Source of the DNA: JAJDXW01 sp965202895
GTDB taxonomy: Bacteria; Pseudomonadota; Gammaproteobacteria; HK1
Assembly: GCA_965202895.1 (NCBI GenBank)
Contig: OZ241901.1
Location: forward strand, 2,232,001 to 2,296,000
Length of the DNA: 64,000 nt
Reading direction: 5' to 3'
A model generated the notes under the pieces. That model made no database searches. It had not been told where the DNA came from and worked only from the letters and a program-made list of their open reading frames with translations. Each line of letters starts with the position of its first letter. Within the stretch, counting starts at the first letter, position 1. Shown here in pieces: positions 24,675 through 34,301 of this stretch. A program made the translations under genes and the position numbers.

Positions 24675-27056
24675 ATGCGCCGCGTTCTGTTCGTCCTGTC
24701 CCTCATCGCCGGTACGGGGTTGGTCGCCGTCCTCGCCGCCGCCCTCGTCGTGTGGGTCCATCTCGTTCCCCAGCTTCCGTCCGCCGATTCGCTGCGCGGC
24801 ATCCCGCTCCAGGTGCCCCTCCGGGTGTACGCCCGCGACGAGCGGCTGATCGCGGAGTTCGGGGAGATGCGCCGCCGGCCGCTTCCCCTCACGGCCATTC
24901 CGGAAGCGCTCCGGGAAGCGGTCGTGGCGACCGAGGACGAGCACTTCCGTCGGCATCCCGGGGTCGACTGGAGGGGGATCGTCCGCGCGCTGGCGCATCT
25001 GGTGCGCACCCGGCAGAAGGGGCCCGGGGGAAGCACGATCACCATGCAGGTGGCGCGCAACTTCTTCCTCGGCCGGGAGAAGACCTACTTCCGCAAGCTG
25101 AACGAGACCCTGCTCGCACTGAAGATCGAGCGTGAGCTCTCGAAGGATGAGATCCTCGAGCTCTACCTCAACAAGATATTCCTCGGCCACCGCGCCTACG
25201 GCGTCGCCGCGGCGGCCGAGGCGTACTACGGCAAGAAGCTCGACGAGCTCGACCTGCCGCAGCTCGCGATGATCGCCGGGCTCCCCCAGCGGCCTTCCGA
25301 GTTCAACCCGATCGCGAACCCGGAGCGGGCGTTGGCCCGCCGCAACCACGTGCTGCGCCGGTTGCTCGAGGTCGGTTACCTCGACGAGGCGGGCTTCCGC
25401 ACCGCCGTCCGGGCGCCGATCACCGCTTCCCGTCACGCTCCGACGGTGGAGACCAACGCCCCCTACGTCGCGGAGCTGGTTCGCCAGGAGGTCGAGAAGG
25501 AGTACGGGCCGTCCGCCTACACCGGCTCCTACGCCGTCCATACGACGATCGACAGCCGCCTCCAGGCGGCGGCGGTACACGCCCTGCGCGAGTCTCTCCT
25601 GGAGTACGACCGCCGCCACGGTTATCGGGGACCTGAAGGCCGATACGAGCTCGACTCCCTTCCGGACCCCGGCCGGGTCGAGGAGATGCTGCGAGAGGTG
25701 CGGCCCGTGGGTGGGCTCCTTCCCGCCCTGGTCGTGCGAGCCGGCGCGAAGGAAGCGGTGGCTCACGTCCGGGGTGAGGGCGAGGTGGTGCTCTCCTTCG
25801 AGGGCATGGAGTGGGCGCGGCCCTACGTGAACGTGAACCGCCGGGGGCCGGCTCCGAAAGGGGCCGGGGAAGTGCTCGCTCCCGGAGACCTCGTTCGGGT
25901 GCTCCGGACCGGGGACGGGTGGGAGCTCGCCCAGATACCGACGGTCCAGGGGGCTCTCGTCGCGATGGACCCCGAGGACGGCGCCATCCTCGCGATGGCC
26001 GGCGGCTTCGACTTTCGCCGCAGCAAGTTCAACCGCGGGACCCAGGCCCTTCGGCAGCCCGGGTCCAGCTTCAAGCCCTTCATCTACGCATCGGCCCTGG
26101 CGCGGGGCTTCACCGCCGCGAGTCTCATCAACGATGCTCCGATGGTGTTCGACGACTCTTCCATCGAAGCCGGTTGGCGTCCCGAGAACTACAGCGGCAA
26201 GTTCTTCGGGCCGACCCGTCTGCGCGAGGCGCTCGTGAAATCACGCAACGTGGTCTCGATCCGGCTGTTGCGCGAGGTCGGGGTGGATTTCGCCCTCGAC
26301 TACGCGGAGCGCTTCGGGTTCGACCGGGATCGTCTGCCGCACAGTCTCACCCTCGCCCTCGGAAGCGGCGAGATCACCCCCCTCCAGGCCGCGACCGGCT
26401 ACTCGGTCCTCGCCAACGGCGGGTTCGCGGTGGACCCCTGGTTCATCGAACGGGTCGAGGACCGCCGCCGGGAAACGGTGCTGGCCGCGTCGCCGTCCCG
26501 GGTGTGCCGGGAGTGCGGCGAAGGCGCGGCGAAGACGGACGGGGCCGCCGTCGCCCGGCGGGTGCTGCCGGCCGGCGATACCTGGATCCTGCATTCCATC
26601 CTGCGGGACGTGGTCCGCCGCGGTACCGCGCGCAAGGCGATGGTGCTCGAGCGCGGCGACCTCGCCGGGAAGACCGGGACCACCAACAACCAGCGCGACG
26701 CGTGGTTCTGCGGCTTCGTTCCGAGCCTGGTGGCGGTCGCCTGGGTGGGATTCGACGACCACGAGACCCTCGGCAACCACGAGGTCGGTGGCCGGGCCGC
26801 CCTTCCCATGTGGATCAAGTTCATGCGTACCGCACTGGCCGGGGTGCCGGAGCGGGTCCCGCCTCCCCCCGAGGGCCTCGTCCAAGTCCGGATCGATCCC
26901 GACACCGGGCGGATCGCGGATACTTCCGACCCGGACGCGATATTCGAAACGTTTCGAGCCGCCGAGCTGTCGAGCATCTACGCGGGCGGCGCGGGCGGAG
27001 CCCACTCGCCATCGGGCAGCGGCCGGGCGGACGGCATGACCCAGCAGATCTTCTGA
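24675..27056 (+). CDS. mrcA: Penicillin-binding protein 1A (bifunctional transglycosylase/transpeptidase)
   Basis: A 793-residue class A PBP that polymerises and cross-links peptidoglycan. After an N-terminal membrane anchor (LSLIAGTGLVAVLAAALVVWV) the glycosyltransferase domain shows TEDEHFRRHPGVDW near residue 88 and GGSTITMQVARNFFLGREKT. An OB-like insertion follows. The transpeptidase has SSFK near 463, a KSRNVVSIRLL (SxN) motif and KTGTT near 666. It is divergent from aroK, as in many gammaproteobacteria, but the usual pil genes are not next to aroK here. Confidence 0.96.
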   Translation: MRRVLFVLSLIAGTGLVAVLAAALVVWVHLVPQLPSADSLRGIPLQVPLRVYARDERLIAEFGEMRRRPLPLTAIPEALREAVVATEDEHFRRHPGVDWRGIVRALAHLVRTRQKGPGGSTITMQVARNFFLGREKTYFRKLNETLLALKIERELSKDEILELYLNKIFLGHRAYGVAAAAEAYYGKKLDELDLPQLAMIAGLPQRPSEFNPIANPERALARRNHVLRRLLEVGYLDEAGFRTAVRAPITASRHAPTVETNAPYVAELVRQEVEKEYGPSAYTGSYAVHTTIDSRLQAAAVHALRESLLEYDRRHGYRGPEGRYELDSLPDPGRVEEMLREVRPVGGLLPALVVRAGAKEAVAHVRGEGEVVLSFEGMEWARPYVNVNRRGPAPKGAGEVLAPGDLVRVLRTGDGWELAQIPTVQGALVAMDPEDGAILAMAGGFDFRRSKFNRGTQALRQPGSSFKPFIYASALARGFTAASLINDAPMVFDDSSIEAGWRPENYSGKFFGPTRLREALVKSRNVVSIRLLREVGVDFALDYAERFGFDRDRLPHSLTLALGSGEITPLQAATGYSVLANGGFAVDPWFIERVEDRRRETVLAASPSRVCRECGEGAAKTDGAAVARRVLPAGDTWILHSILRDVVRRGTARKAMVLERGDLAGKTGTTNNQRDAWFCGFVPSLVAVAWVGFDDHETLGNHEVGGRAALPMWIKFMRTALAGVPERVPPPPEGLVQVRIDPDTGRIADTSDPDAIFETFRAAELSSIYAGGAGGAHSPSGSGRADGMTQQIF

Positions 27057-27101
27057 GCGTGGAACGATCGACCGGGGCGCGCGCGGTCCGAGGCATGGTG
27101 G

Positions 27102-30100
27102 TCAGGCGGAGGGCGCCGGCTCCAGCGCGTGTTCGATGACCTGTCGCAGCCAATCGGGCTCGTGGAGGAAGTAGACCCCGTCCCGCTTCCAGTCGCTCGC
27201 GGAGCGAAGGCCGTCGTCGATCCGGGCGGCCGGGGTCACGGAGAGGACGTAGGCGCGAAGGTGCAGGTTCGGATCGTCCTTGTGCAACCGATCCTCGATC
27301 TTCCCGATCTCGCGATGCAGCGCCACCTTTCTCCGCTCCCTGCCGCCGAAGCGGCCGAGCCCCTTGGGGTCGAGGAACAGGACGTGCTGGCGGGCGTCGT
27401 CCTTCAGCCATACGATGAAGTCCGGGTAGTAGCCGAAGTCGTCGAAGAACGACACCCCCCGGCCGCGCGTCAGGTTGCGGATGAGGTAGAGCTCCCGGCC
27501 TTGCAGCCAGGCGTAACGAAGCCCGGCGAGCGATTCCAGATGATCGACGACCCGCTTCTCGTTCTCATCCAGGGGGACGGGCTGTACCGTGACCGCCCGG
27601 TCCTTCCCGACGTGGAGCAGCGGCCGGCAGGCGTGGGCCTGGTTCGGGATGAGGCCGAACTTCAGGCTCTCGTACCAGTATTTCAGGTCCTCGAAGCGGC
27701 CTTCCCGGAGGGCGTCCGCCAGTGCGCGGGCGTCCTCGGCCAGCTTGTCCCCGGCGGCGTCCATGGACAGCTTCCAGGCCCGGACGTGGTTCGGATCGTC
27801 CTCGTCCAGGGTGGTGATCTCGATCCGGTCGTGCTCCCAGCGCCGGCGCTCCCTCCGCCAGAAGCGGTCGGCGTACTCGGTGACCAGATCGAGGGCGACG
27901 TCCTCGAGCCCCCGTAGCGGCCGGAACCCGGTGGGGTTCAGCCGCTCCGGCGGCAGGCGGAGCGCGTACCAGACGTCGTTGCGCAGCAGCCGGTCCACGG
28001 TGTCACGCTCGATGACCAGGTTGTGCCAGCCCCGCTGCCGCTTGCGGCGGAGCAGCCGTTCGTGCAGGCGGCCCGCGTCGAGGAAGGGGGCATGGGTCGC
28101 GAGGCTGAAACGGTCCGGCTCGGCATCGGCTTCCGCCGCCGCCTTCTCCTCTCGCGAAACGATGGCGCTCGATCCGGGTTGGGTCGGGGTCGGGGTCGGG
28201 ATGGACTGGCCCGAATCAGGCTGGCCGGGACGCGGTTGATCGAATCCCGCGCCGGCCGGGTCGCCTGCGGATCCGTGAGGGGCCGGGGCGTTCCCTCCTG
28301 CCGCATCGCCCTCCTGCCCCCCGTGCGCTGCGGCGGCGGCGCCTGGGGCGCCGTCGGAGGCCACCGATTGCAGCCGCGAGTAGAGGTCCAGGGTCACCGG
28401 GGGCAAGCGGGCGCCGGCCGGGTTCGGCAGGATCGGGCGTTCGCCGGAGAGTTCGTACTTGCGGTCTTCCTTCAGCCGGATCAGCTTCAGATCGGTCTTG
28501 CGCGCGAAGTTCCAGGTGGTCGGCAGCGTGAACGTCTCCCGCTCCGTGCCGATTCCTTCCTGTTGCAGCAGGTCCCGGAAGGTCTGCATGTAGTCGGCGC
28601 GCAGCCCGAAGACGTAGAGCTTCTCCAGCTCCGAAAGCCGAGCGCCGTCATCGGGCGGCGGCGCCCCGCTCTCGCGGTGGCGCTTCAGGCTCATGTTCCA
28701 GCCCTTCAGCCGCACCCCGCGCCCGAACATCTGGATGATCTCCGGCCCCTCGCCGACGCCGACGTGCATCAGCCCCATCGTGCTCACCCGCCAGGAGCTC
28801 CAGCCCGCGATGAAACGGCGCGCGCCGATGACCACGTTCACCGTCGAATCCGGCCGGTCCACGCCCGCGAACAGCCGCTGCGTGAAGCCCATCTCCCGGT
28901 CGACGTCGAAGTCGGCGTTGGGGTCGGGATCCTCGGTGAGCAGCTTGTAGAGCGCGGCCGAGTCCCCGACGTTGACCACCCCGAAGGGATCGTGGTCGGC
29001 GGTGCGAAGGTGAAGCTCTCCCTCGCCGGCGGTGAGGTAGACGACGTGCAGCCGGCCCGCGCCGTGGAACAGGGCCTCGCAGAGGTCGGCGTAGACCTCT
29101 GCGGAGGGGTCTTCGCCGGTGCGGGGCAGGTGGGGGAAGCGGTCGTGGAAGAAGTCCCGGCCCTCGTCGTCGAGCAGCCCGGACTGCCCGTCGAGCAGGC
29201 GCGTGATCATGGGCCGCACCGCCTCGCCGCGGGCCAGCACCCAGCCGAGGAAGCGGAGGATGCGCACGACGTCCGAGCGGGTCGCGCGGTCCGCCTTGCT
29301 CGATCCGGTCACCGTCTTGCCGAGGAACACCCACAGCGGCTTCGCCGGGTTGAACGCCCGCCAGCGCGCGCCGTGATCCTGCCAGATGCGCAATTGCTGG
29401 TAGAAGGTGAGCAGGCAGCCGAGCAGGTACATGTCGGCGTTCCCGTCCTGCACCCCGCCCGGCAGGTTCAGGATGTCGTAGTCCTTGCCGTAGCCGTCCT
29501 CGTGGAAGCGGCGGTAGGGGTAGTCGAACAGCAGGCACTTGCCGTAGGCGTGCAGCAGGTCGGGGTCCTTCCCGGTCGCCACCTGGTTGAAGGTGGCCGA
29601 GTACTCGAACGTGAAGCCGCCGCGGGACAGCTCCCGGCGGCGCTCGCGCCAGGCCTTGCCGGTGGCCCCGAGGTGCCCCTCGTCCACCAGGACGAGGTTG
29701 TCGTCGCCGAAGTCGCGGACGGCGATCCGTTTCACCCCCTTCTTCTCGGCCAGCTTGTTGAGGTCGATGATCTCCACCGGCGCGAACAGGTCCGAGCCGG
29801 CCGCACTGGAGAACACCCGTGCGGCGAGGCCGCTCGCGCGGAGCTCGCGCTCGTGCTGCGCCGACATCTGCTCGTTCGGGGTCACCAGCACGACATTGTT
29901 GAGCCGCCCGCCGGCGCGGGAGAGGTAGTGCCGGTATTGCAGGATGTGGGCGTGCATGAGGAGGGTCTTGCCGGAGCCGGTCGCGCTCTGGAAGGCGAGG
30001 GTGCGGAGATCGTCCGGCTGGTAGTCCGGGAGGCGGGAGATCGGCCGGTGGCGGGACTTCGCCCGGTTCAAGTCGGCGCGGAGCGCCTCGGCGTCGTCGA

Positions 30101-30449
30101 AGTAGCGGTGGAGGTAGTGCTCGGTGAACAGAAGGGCGAGGTACTGGTGCGGCTTCCAGGTCCGGCCGTGCTCCCCGGTCATGCGCAGGCGCCGGCTGAG
30201 CGCCCCGATGTTGGTGTCGTACTCGGAGAAGCGGTCGCGGGTGACCTTGACCCATGCGGCCGGCGTCAGGTAGAGCGCCCGGAAGTACTCGCTCTCGCCA
30301 CCGGCGGCGCCCATCTCTCCCGGCGCGCGCGCCAGATGCGCGAGCATCTCCCCCAGCTCCTCGTAGCCGAACTCCCGGCAGGCGAAACGCTGGAGCGCAA
30401 GGCGATGCTGGAGCAGCGCGCTTCCCGTGCTACCGCGCCGCTGCCGCAT
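27102..30449 (-). CDS. Type III-like restriction enzyme Res subunit (SF2 helicase plus nuclease)
   Basis: A 1,115-residue translocase/nuclease. Walker A FQSATGSGKTLL is at residues 153-164, the DEGH box near 256-259, and MFGRGVRLKG is motif VI. The C-terminal PD-(D/E)xK site is YYPDFIVWLKDD followed by FLDPKGLGRFG near residue 1020. A low-complexity linker rich in Gly, Pro and Gln sits between helicase and nuclease parts. Its start overlaps the end of the mod gene by 20 bases, so the two form a pair that should cut unmodified DNA. A collapsed copy of this gene lies at 42.9 kb. Confidence 0.88.
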   Translation of the reverse strand: MRQRRGSTGSALLQHRLALQRFACREFGYEELGEMLAHLARAPGEMGAAGGESEYFRALYLTPAAWVKVTRDRFSEYDTNIGALSRRLRMTGEHGRTWKPHQYLALLFTEHYLHRYFDDAEALRADLNRAKSRHRPISRLPDYQPDDLRTLAFQSATGSGKTLLMHAHILQYRHYLSRAGGRLNNVVLVTPNEQMSAQHERELRASGLAARVFSSAAGSDLFAPVEIIDLNKLAEKKGVKRIAVRDFGDDNLVLVDEGHLGATGKAWRERRRELSRGGFTFEYSATFNQVATGKDPDLLHAYGKCLLFDYPYRRFHEDGYGKDYDILNLPGGVQDGNADMYLLGCLLTFYQQLRIWQDHGARWRAFNPAKPLWVFLGKTVTGSSKADRATRSDVVRILRFLGWVLARGEAVRPMITRLLDGQSGLLDDEGRDFFHDRFPHLPRTGEDPSAEVYADLCEALFHGAGRLHVVYLTAGEGELHLRTADHDPFGVVNVGDSAALYKLLTEDPDPNADFDVDREMGFTQRLFAGVDRPDSTVNVVIGARRFIAGWSSWRVSTMGLMHVGVGEGPEIIQMFGRGVRLKGWNMSLKRHRESGAPPPDDGARLSELEKLYVFGLRADYMQTFRDLLQQEGIGTERETFTLPTTWNFARKTDLKLIRLKEDRKYELSGERPILPNPAGARLPPVTLDLYSRLQSVASDGAPGAAAAAHGGQEGDAAGGNAPAPHGSAGDPAGAGFDQPRPGQPDSGQSIPTPTPTQPGSSAIVSREEKAAAEADAEPDRFSLATHAPFLDAGRLHERLLRRKRQRGWHNLVIERDTVDRLLRNDVWYALRLPPERLNPTGFRPLRGLEDVALDLVTEYADRFWRRERRRWEHDRIEITTLDEDDPNHVRAWKLSMDAAGDKLAEDARALADALREGRFEDLKYWYESLKFGLIPNQAHACRPLLHVGKDRAVTVQPVPLDENEKRVVDHLESLAGLRYAWLQGRELYLIRNLTRGRGVSFFDDFGYYPDFIVWLKDDARQHVLFLDPKGLGRFGGRERRKVALHREIGKIEDRLHKDDPNLHLRAYVLSVTPAARIDDGLRSASDWKRDGVYFLHEPDWLRQVIEHALEPAPSA

Positions 30450-33400
30450 CGGGGTCCTCCTCGAACATCCGTTCCCGGAAGACGGGTTCGATGGATTCGG
30501 CGATCCAGGTTTCGCCGGGCCGCCGCATGGCGTTCAAGGTGTGGTCGCCGTTGACGTAGATGACGTCCAGCGGGCCGTCGAATCGCTCGCGGTTGCGGTC
30601 GAACCAGGCGTCCAGGGCGACGTGGTCGATCTCATGGAGATTGCGCCAGAGGATGAGGCAGTGCCGTCCCTCGGCGTCCATGCCCGTGACGGCGAGCACG
30701 CCGTCGATCCGGCGGCGGGACTCCACCCGGAGGCCGATCAGGTAGTTGAAGGTCTCGGGCAGGTCGACTTGGGCGTTGTCGTCGCGCACGCCGTCGCGCA
30801 CAACGGAGAGGGTGTAGGCGAAGGGGTCTGCGAAGTCCTTTCCCAGCAGGGAGGCGCTGCCCGACGTCTCCACGCCGAGCGCATAGCGCAGCCGGTAATC
30901 CTCGGCCAGGGCGGGGTTGCTTTCCAGCACTTCTACTTGGGCCTGCGATGGTGGGACCACGACGAGGCTGTCCATCGCATCTTCATAGGATTCCAGCCGG
31001 ACGTACTTGAACAATTGGCTGACGCCGTTGCGCGAGGCCGGCTTTCCGCCCTTCCAGTCCGGCGAGTACACGACCTTCTTCAGCCGGGGTATCAGTACGG
31101 TATCGAAGTGATGCCCAACTTCGACCAACAGATACCTGCGATGGCCACCATCGTCCCGATTGAGATCGATGACTGCATGGCCGGTGGTGCCGGACCCGGC
31201 CAAGAAGTCGAGGACGTGCCGGTTTGTGCCTGTAACGAAGCTGAGAAGATTGGAGAGCAGTTCGGCGGGCTTCGGGTTCTTGAACACTTCGCGCGAACCG
31301 AACAGGGACTCCAGAGCGTTCGCCCCGACCCTGCTGTCGAGCTCGACAAGACCCTTCAGACCGCCGTCGTAGTCGTGCAGGTATTCCTTGAGCTGGATGA
31401 TCTGGGTTTCATCCGCCCCGAAAATTATCTTATCCTTCTCAAGGAGCTTCAGCATGGTGTCCTGTGGAAAACGGTAACCTCGAGCCGGCTGCACACATGG
31501 TTTACCGGTCCTGGGATGAATGACGTCGTAGCGGTAGCCTTCCTTTCCCGGATTGTGAACCCTTCTGCCGCCCGTGTACGGACCGTCTTCATCGACTCGA
31601 TCGTAGTGTGTCAGGGGAGATAGTGCCTCCCGATTGTCCCTGACGAATTTCCGGAAGCGAACTTGAACCTCAGCCAGCCCTTCGCACGAGGCGCGAAGTC
31701 GTTCCCATTCCTCCAACATCAGATCTTTTGCATCGTTGACGGGACTCTTCCATACAGGAGCGGTCGATGAAATATCCTTGGCATACCAGATGAGGTATTC
31801 GTGCTCGGTCGCAATCCGAGTCGGGTTGTTGTCCGTGGCGCCCTTCCACACCATGTTCGCGATGCGATTGGCCGTGCCGAAACGCTCGTCCAGAAGAAGT
31901 CGAAGAAGCGGATGCTCTATATCGTTGATGCTTGAAAAGAAAACGCCGTCCCTGGACAGAAGATCCCGGGCAATGGACAACCTGTTCTTCAGCATCGAAA
32001 GCCAACTGGAATGCTGATAGCTGTCCCGGTAAACGAAGCCGTCTCCATTCGTGTTGTACGGCGGGTCGATGTACACGCACTGCACCTGCCCCCGGTAGCG
32101 GGCTTGCAGCAGGTTGAGCGCTTGGAAGTTCTCGCCGTGGACCAGCAGGCCGTCCGTCTGCTCGTCCAGCGGCCCCGTGTCGGAGAGGGCGGCCAGCAGC
32201 CGGCCGGTGAAGTCGCGGTCGAAGTGCCGGGTGTCCAGCACCAGATAAGGGTTGGCCTTGAGGAAGGCGATGGTCGGCGGGTCGCTCCGGACTGTACCGC
32301 CGTTAGTGAGGTCGCCTTCGATCTCGTCCACCGAGAACAGCTCGACCCACTCCTCGTACTGCGCCCGGTTGGCGGCGATCTCCGGGTACAGCGCTTCCGG
32401 CACCCGATCCAGGGTGACGCACCAGTTCGTTTCCAGCACGAACTTCTTCTTGCGCCAAAGCTGCTTCTGGAAGTCCTCGAGCTGTGCCAGGAAATCGATG
32501 ATCTTCCCGCCGATGTGGCGGATCGCCCGCACCCGCGCCAGCGCCCGATCCAGGCGGGCGGCATCGCCCCGTTCCAGGTCGTCCAAGTTCAGTACTTGGG
32601 TGTTCAGGTACAGATCCAGCTCGCGGCGGAGGAACCCGCCGAGATCCTTGTGGATGAAGTAGTCGAAGCTGTTCTTGGCCGTGTATCGATCGAGGTGCTT
32701 CGCGAGAAGCGTGCGCTCGCCGTTGGCGTTCGTCGGGGCCGGCGCGGCGAGCGCCGCCCGCCACTCCGGATCCACCGCATTCGCCGCGCTCAGGATCCCT
32801 TCGACCGTTGCCTCGTTGATGCGGCCCTGCTGCGAGCCGCCGTTCCCCGGCCACCGCTTCTTCTCTCCCTCCGCCAGCGGCCGGTGCTCGAAGCGGACGG
32901 CCAACTCCCCGCCTTCGATGGCGACGGCGTTTCCGCCGGCCGCGAGCACGAAGCGGCGCTGCCGGCCGTTGGCCTCCTTGACGTTGTCCTTCTCGTTGTC
33001 GGCGCTTGCCACCTCGAAGCGGACACGCCGCGCCGCATCGCCCGCGCTGGCCGTGAAGGCGTAGCTCGCGTAGTTCTCCGTGGTCTTGACGTAGTACTGG
33101 TCCGCGTTGGCCCAGTGCAGCTTCACCTCCTCGCCGTCGTAGGGGATGAGGTAGGCGGGTCGGCCGCCGCTCGAATAGCGGCGTTGCGAGATGAAGTCGC
33201 CCTCGGTGTAGTAGCGGGTGAAGAAGTTGACGAGATGATTGTAGACGTCGGTCTCCGTGTCCGCGTCCTTCCTCCTCGCCGCGTCCGCGTCCTTCTTCAT
33301 CTCGGCGAGGCGGCGGTTCAGCTCGACAATCTTGGGCGGGGGGGTGCGGTCGGGGTCGACGCCGATCTCCCTGGCCATCCGGCGAGCCTTCTCCAGCTCC

Positions 33401-33687
33401 CGCTCCAGCCTGTTCCATTCCTCCGCGCTGTCGAGATTGAGCTTCGTCTTCACCTGCGGCAGCAGGTCGCGGTCCAGGAACGCGACGACCTCGGCCGTCT
33501 TCAGGTTCATGATCCGGTACAGGCCGAAGTCCAGATCACCCCGGTCGAGCTGGAACATCTCGCGCAGCAGGGCCTTCAGCCGGTCGAGCTTCTCCGTGGA
33601 GCCGGGGGCCGGCCGCGCGTCGGTCGGCTGCGCGCCATGCGGCGCGGCGCCGGTCGGCGGGGCGCCGGATGGGGTCGAGTCGGTCAT
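30430..33687 (-). CDS. Type III-like Mod DNA methyltransferase
   Basis: A 1,085-residue beta-class adenine methyltransferase: VQCVYIDPPYNTNGDG (motif IV) near residue 540 and VLDFLAGSGTTGHAVIDLNR (motif I) near 827. The N-terminal ~500 residues (KLDRLKALLREMFQLDRGDLDFGLYRIMN onwards, with coiled-coil EEWNRLERELEKARRM) are much longer than in classical Mod proteins. The chosen ATG (MTDSTPSG) follows degenerate leader repeats. DNA from about 30.9 to 32.05 kb, which encodes the region around and between motifs IV and I, is visibly richer in A/T than its flanks and suggests swapping of the recognition domain. Confidence 0.88.
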   Translation of the reverse strand: MTDSTPSGAPPTGAAPHGAQPTDARPAPGSTEKLDRLKALLREMFQLDRGDLDFGLYRIMNLKTAEVVAFLDRDLLPQVKTKLNLDSAEEWNRLERELEKARRMAREIGVDPDRTPPPKIVELNRRLAEMKKDADAARRKDADTETDVYNHLVNFFTRYYTEGDFISQRRYSSGGRPAYLIPYDGEEVKLHWANADQYYVKTTENYASYAFTASAGDAARRVRFEVASADNEKDNVKEANGRQRRFVLAAGGNAVAIEGGELAVRFEHRPLAEGEKKRWPGNGGSQQGRINEATVEGILSAANAVDPEWRAALAAPAPTNANGERTLLAKHLDRYTAKNSFDYFIHKDLGGFLRRELDLYLNTQVLNLDDLERGDAARLDRALARVRAIRHIGGKIIDFLAQLEDFQKQLWRKKKFVLETNWCVTLDRVPEALYPEIAANRAQYEEWVELFSVDEIEGDLTNGGTVRSDPPTIAFLKANPYLVLDTRHFDRDFTGRLLAALSDTGPLDEQTDGLLVHGENFQALNLLQARYRGQVQCVYIDPPYNTNGDGFVYRDSYQHSSWLSMLKNRLSIARDLLSRDGVFFSSINDIEHPLLRLLLDERFGTANRIANMVWKGATDNNPTRIATEHEYLIWYAKDISSTAPVWKSPVNDAKDLMLEEWERLRASCEGLAEVQVRFRKFVRDNREALSPLTHYDRVDEDGPYTGGRRVHNPGKEGYRYDVIHPRTGKPCVQPARGYRFPQDTMLKLLEKDKIIFGADETQIIQLKEYLHDYDGGLKGLVELDSRVGANALESLFGSREVFKNPKPAELLSNLLSFVTGTNRHVLDFLAGSGTTGHAVIDLNRDDGGHRRYLLVEVGHHFDTVLIPRLKKVVYSPDWKGGKPASRNGVSQLFKYVRLESYEDAMDSLVVVPPSQAQVEVLESNPALAEDYRLRYALGVETSGSASLLGKDFADPFAYTLSVVRDGVRDDNAQVDLPETFNYLIGLRVESRRRIDGVLAVTGMDAEGRHCLILWRNLHEIDHVALDAWFDRNRERFDGPLDVIYVNGDHTLNAMRRPGETWIAESIEPVFRERMFEEDPDAAAAR

Positions 33688-33689
33688 GG

Positions 33690-33965
33690 CGAAATCATCA
33701 TGGGAAGCCCGGATGGACCGGGAAAGGGCCGGAGGGCGCATGAGGTGTCGGACGTCGGCGCTCTCCGGAGTCCACCCACACGGCCGGCCTCGGACGGGAC
33801 GGCAAACACCGGAGCCGGCCGCGTGCCGGCCGGCACGGCGCTGAACAGCGCGGCGCCGTTCGGTACAGCACAGGATGGGGGCGGGTCGGTCATGGCGGGA
33901 TCATAGGAGGCTCGGATGGACCGGGAAAGGGCCGGAAGTCGCATGAGGCGTCAGACATCGGATCG
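33690..33965 (-). repeat. Degenerate duplications of the mod leader region
   Basis: The stretch CCGGATGGACCGGGAAAGGG plus CGCATGAGG.GTC.GAC.TCGG upstream of mod recurs at about 33.91-33.95 kb and, shorter, just after. The second copy also repeats the first mod codons: ALSRSIRASYDPAMTDPPPS against ALSRSIRASHDDFAMTDSTP. The upstream copy therefore looks like a duplicated mod 5' end with no gene body. Confidence 0.55.
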
Positions 33966-34101
33966 GCCGGGAAGGGGCCGAAGTCGCAAGGCGTCGGACA
34001 TCGGCGGGCACGGGAGAGGCCGCCGGCCTTGAGGAGTCCGGTGGACCGGGCCAGTGCCCTCCAGGCCGGCGCCCCGATGTGCGCCCGCCCTACCGCCTCC
34101 T

Positions 34102-34296
34102 TCATTGGGGCCTCCTTCCTTCGGGCGGGATGAGGACGAGCTTTCCGGTGAACGTCTTGGCCGGGAATTCTTCCTGTGCCCGGCGGATCTCGTGCAGGGG
34201 GAACGTCTTCGCGACGAGAGGGCGAATTTCGTCGCGTTCGATGCAGGAGACCAGGTGCCAGTCCTGTGCCTTGTTCCCAAACATGAGCTTCGGGCA
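34102..34296 (-). pseudogene. C-terminal fragment of an MDR (zinc-type alcohol dehydrogenase/quinone reductase) gene
   Basis: About 62 residues, KLMFGNKAQDWHLVSCIERD, EIRPLVAKTFPLHEIRRAQE and KTFTGKLVLIP, match the C-terminus of medium-chain dehydrogenase/reductases. The rest of the gene is missing: similarity stops where a PotA-type fragment on the opposite strand begins, near 34.30 kb. It is a decayed relic at a recombination junction. Confidence 0.65.
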
Positions 34297-34301
34297 CAAT
34301 G

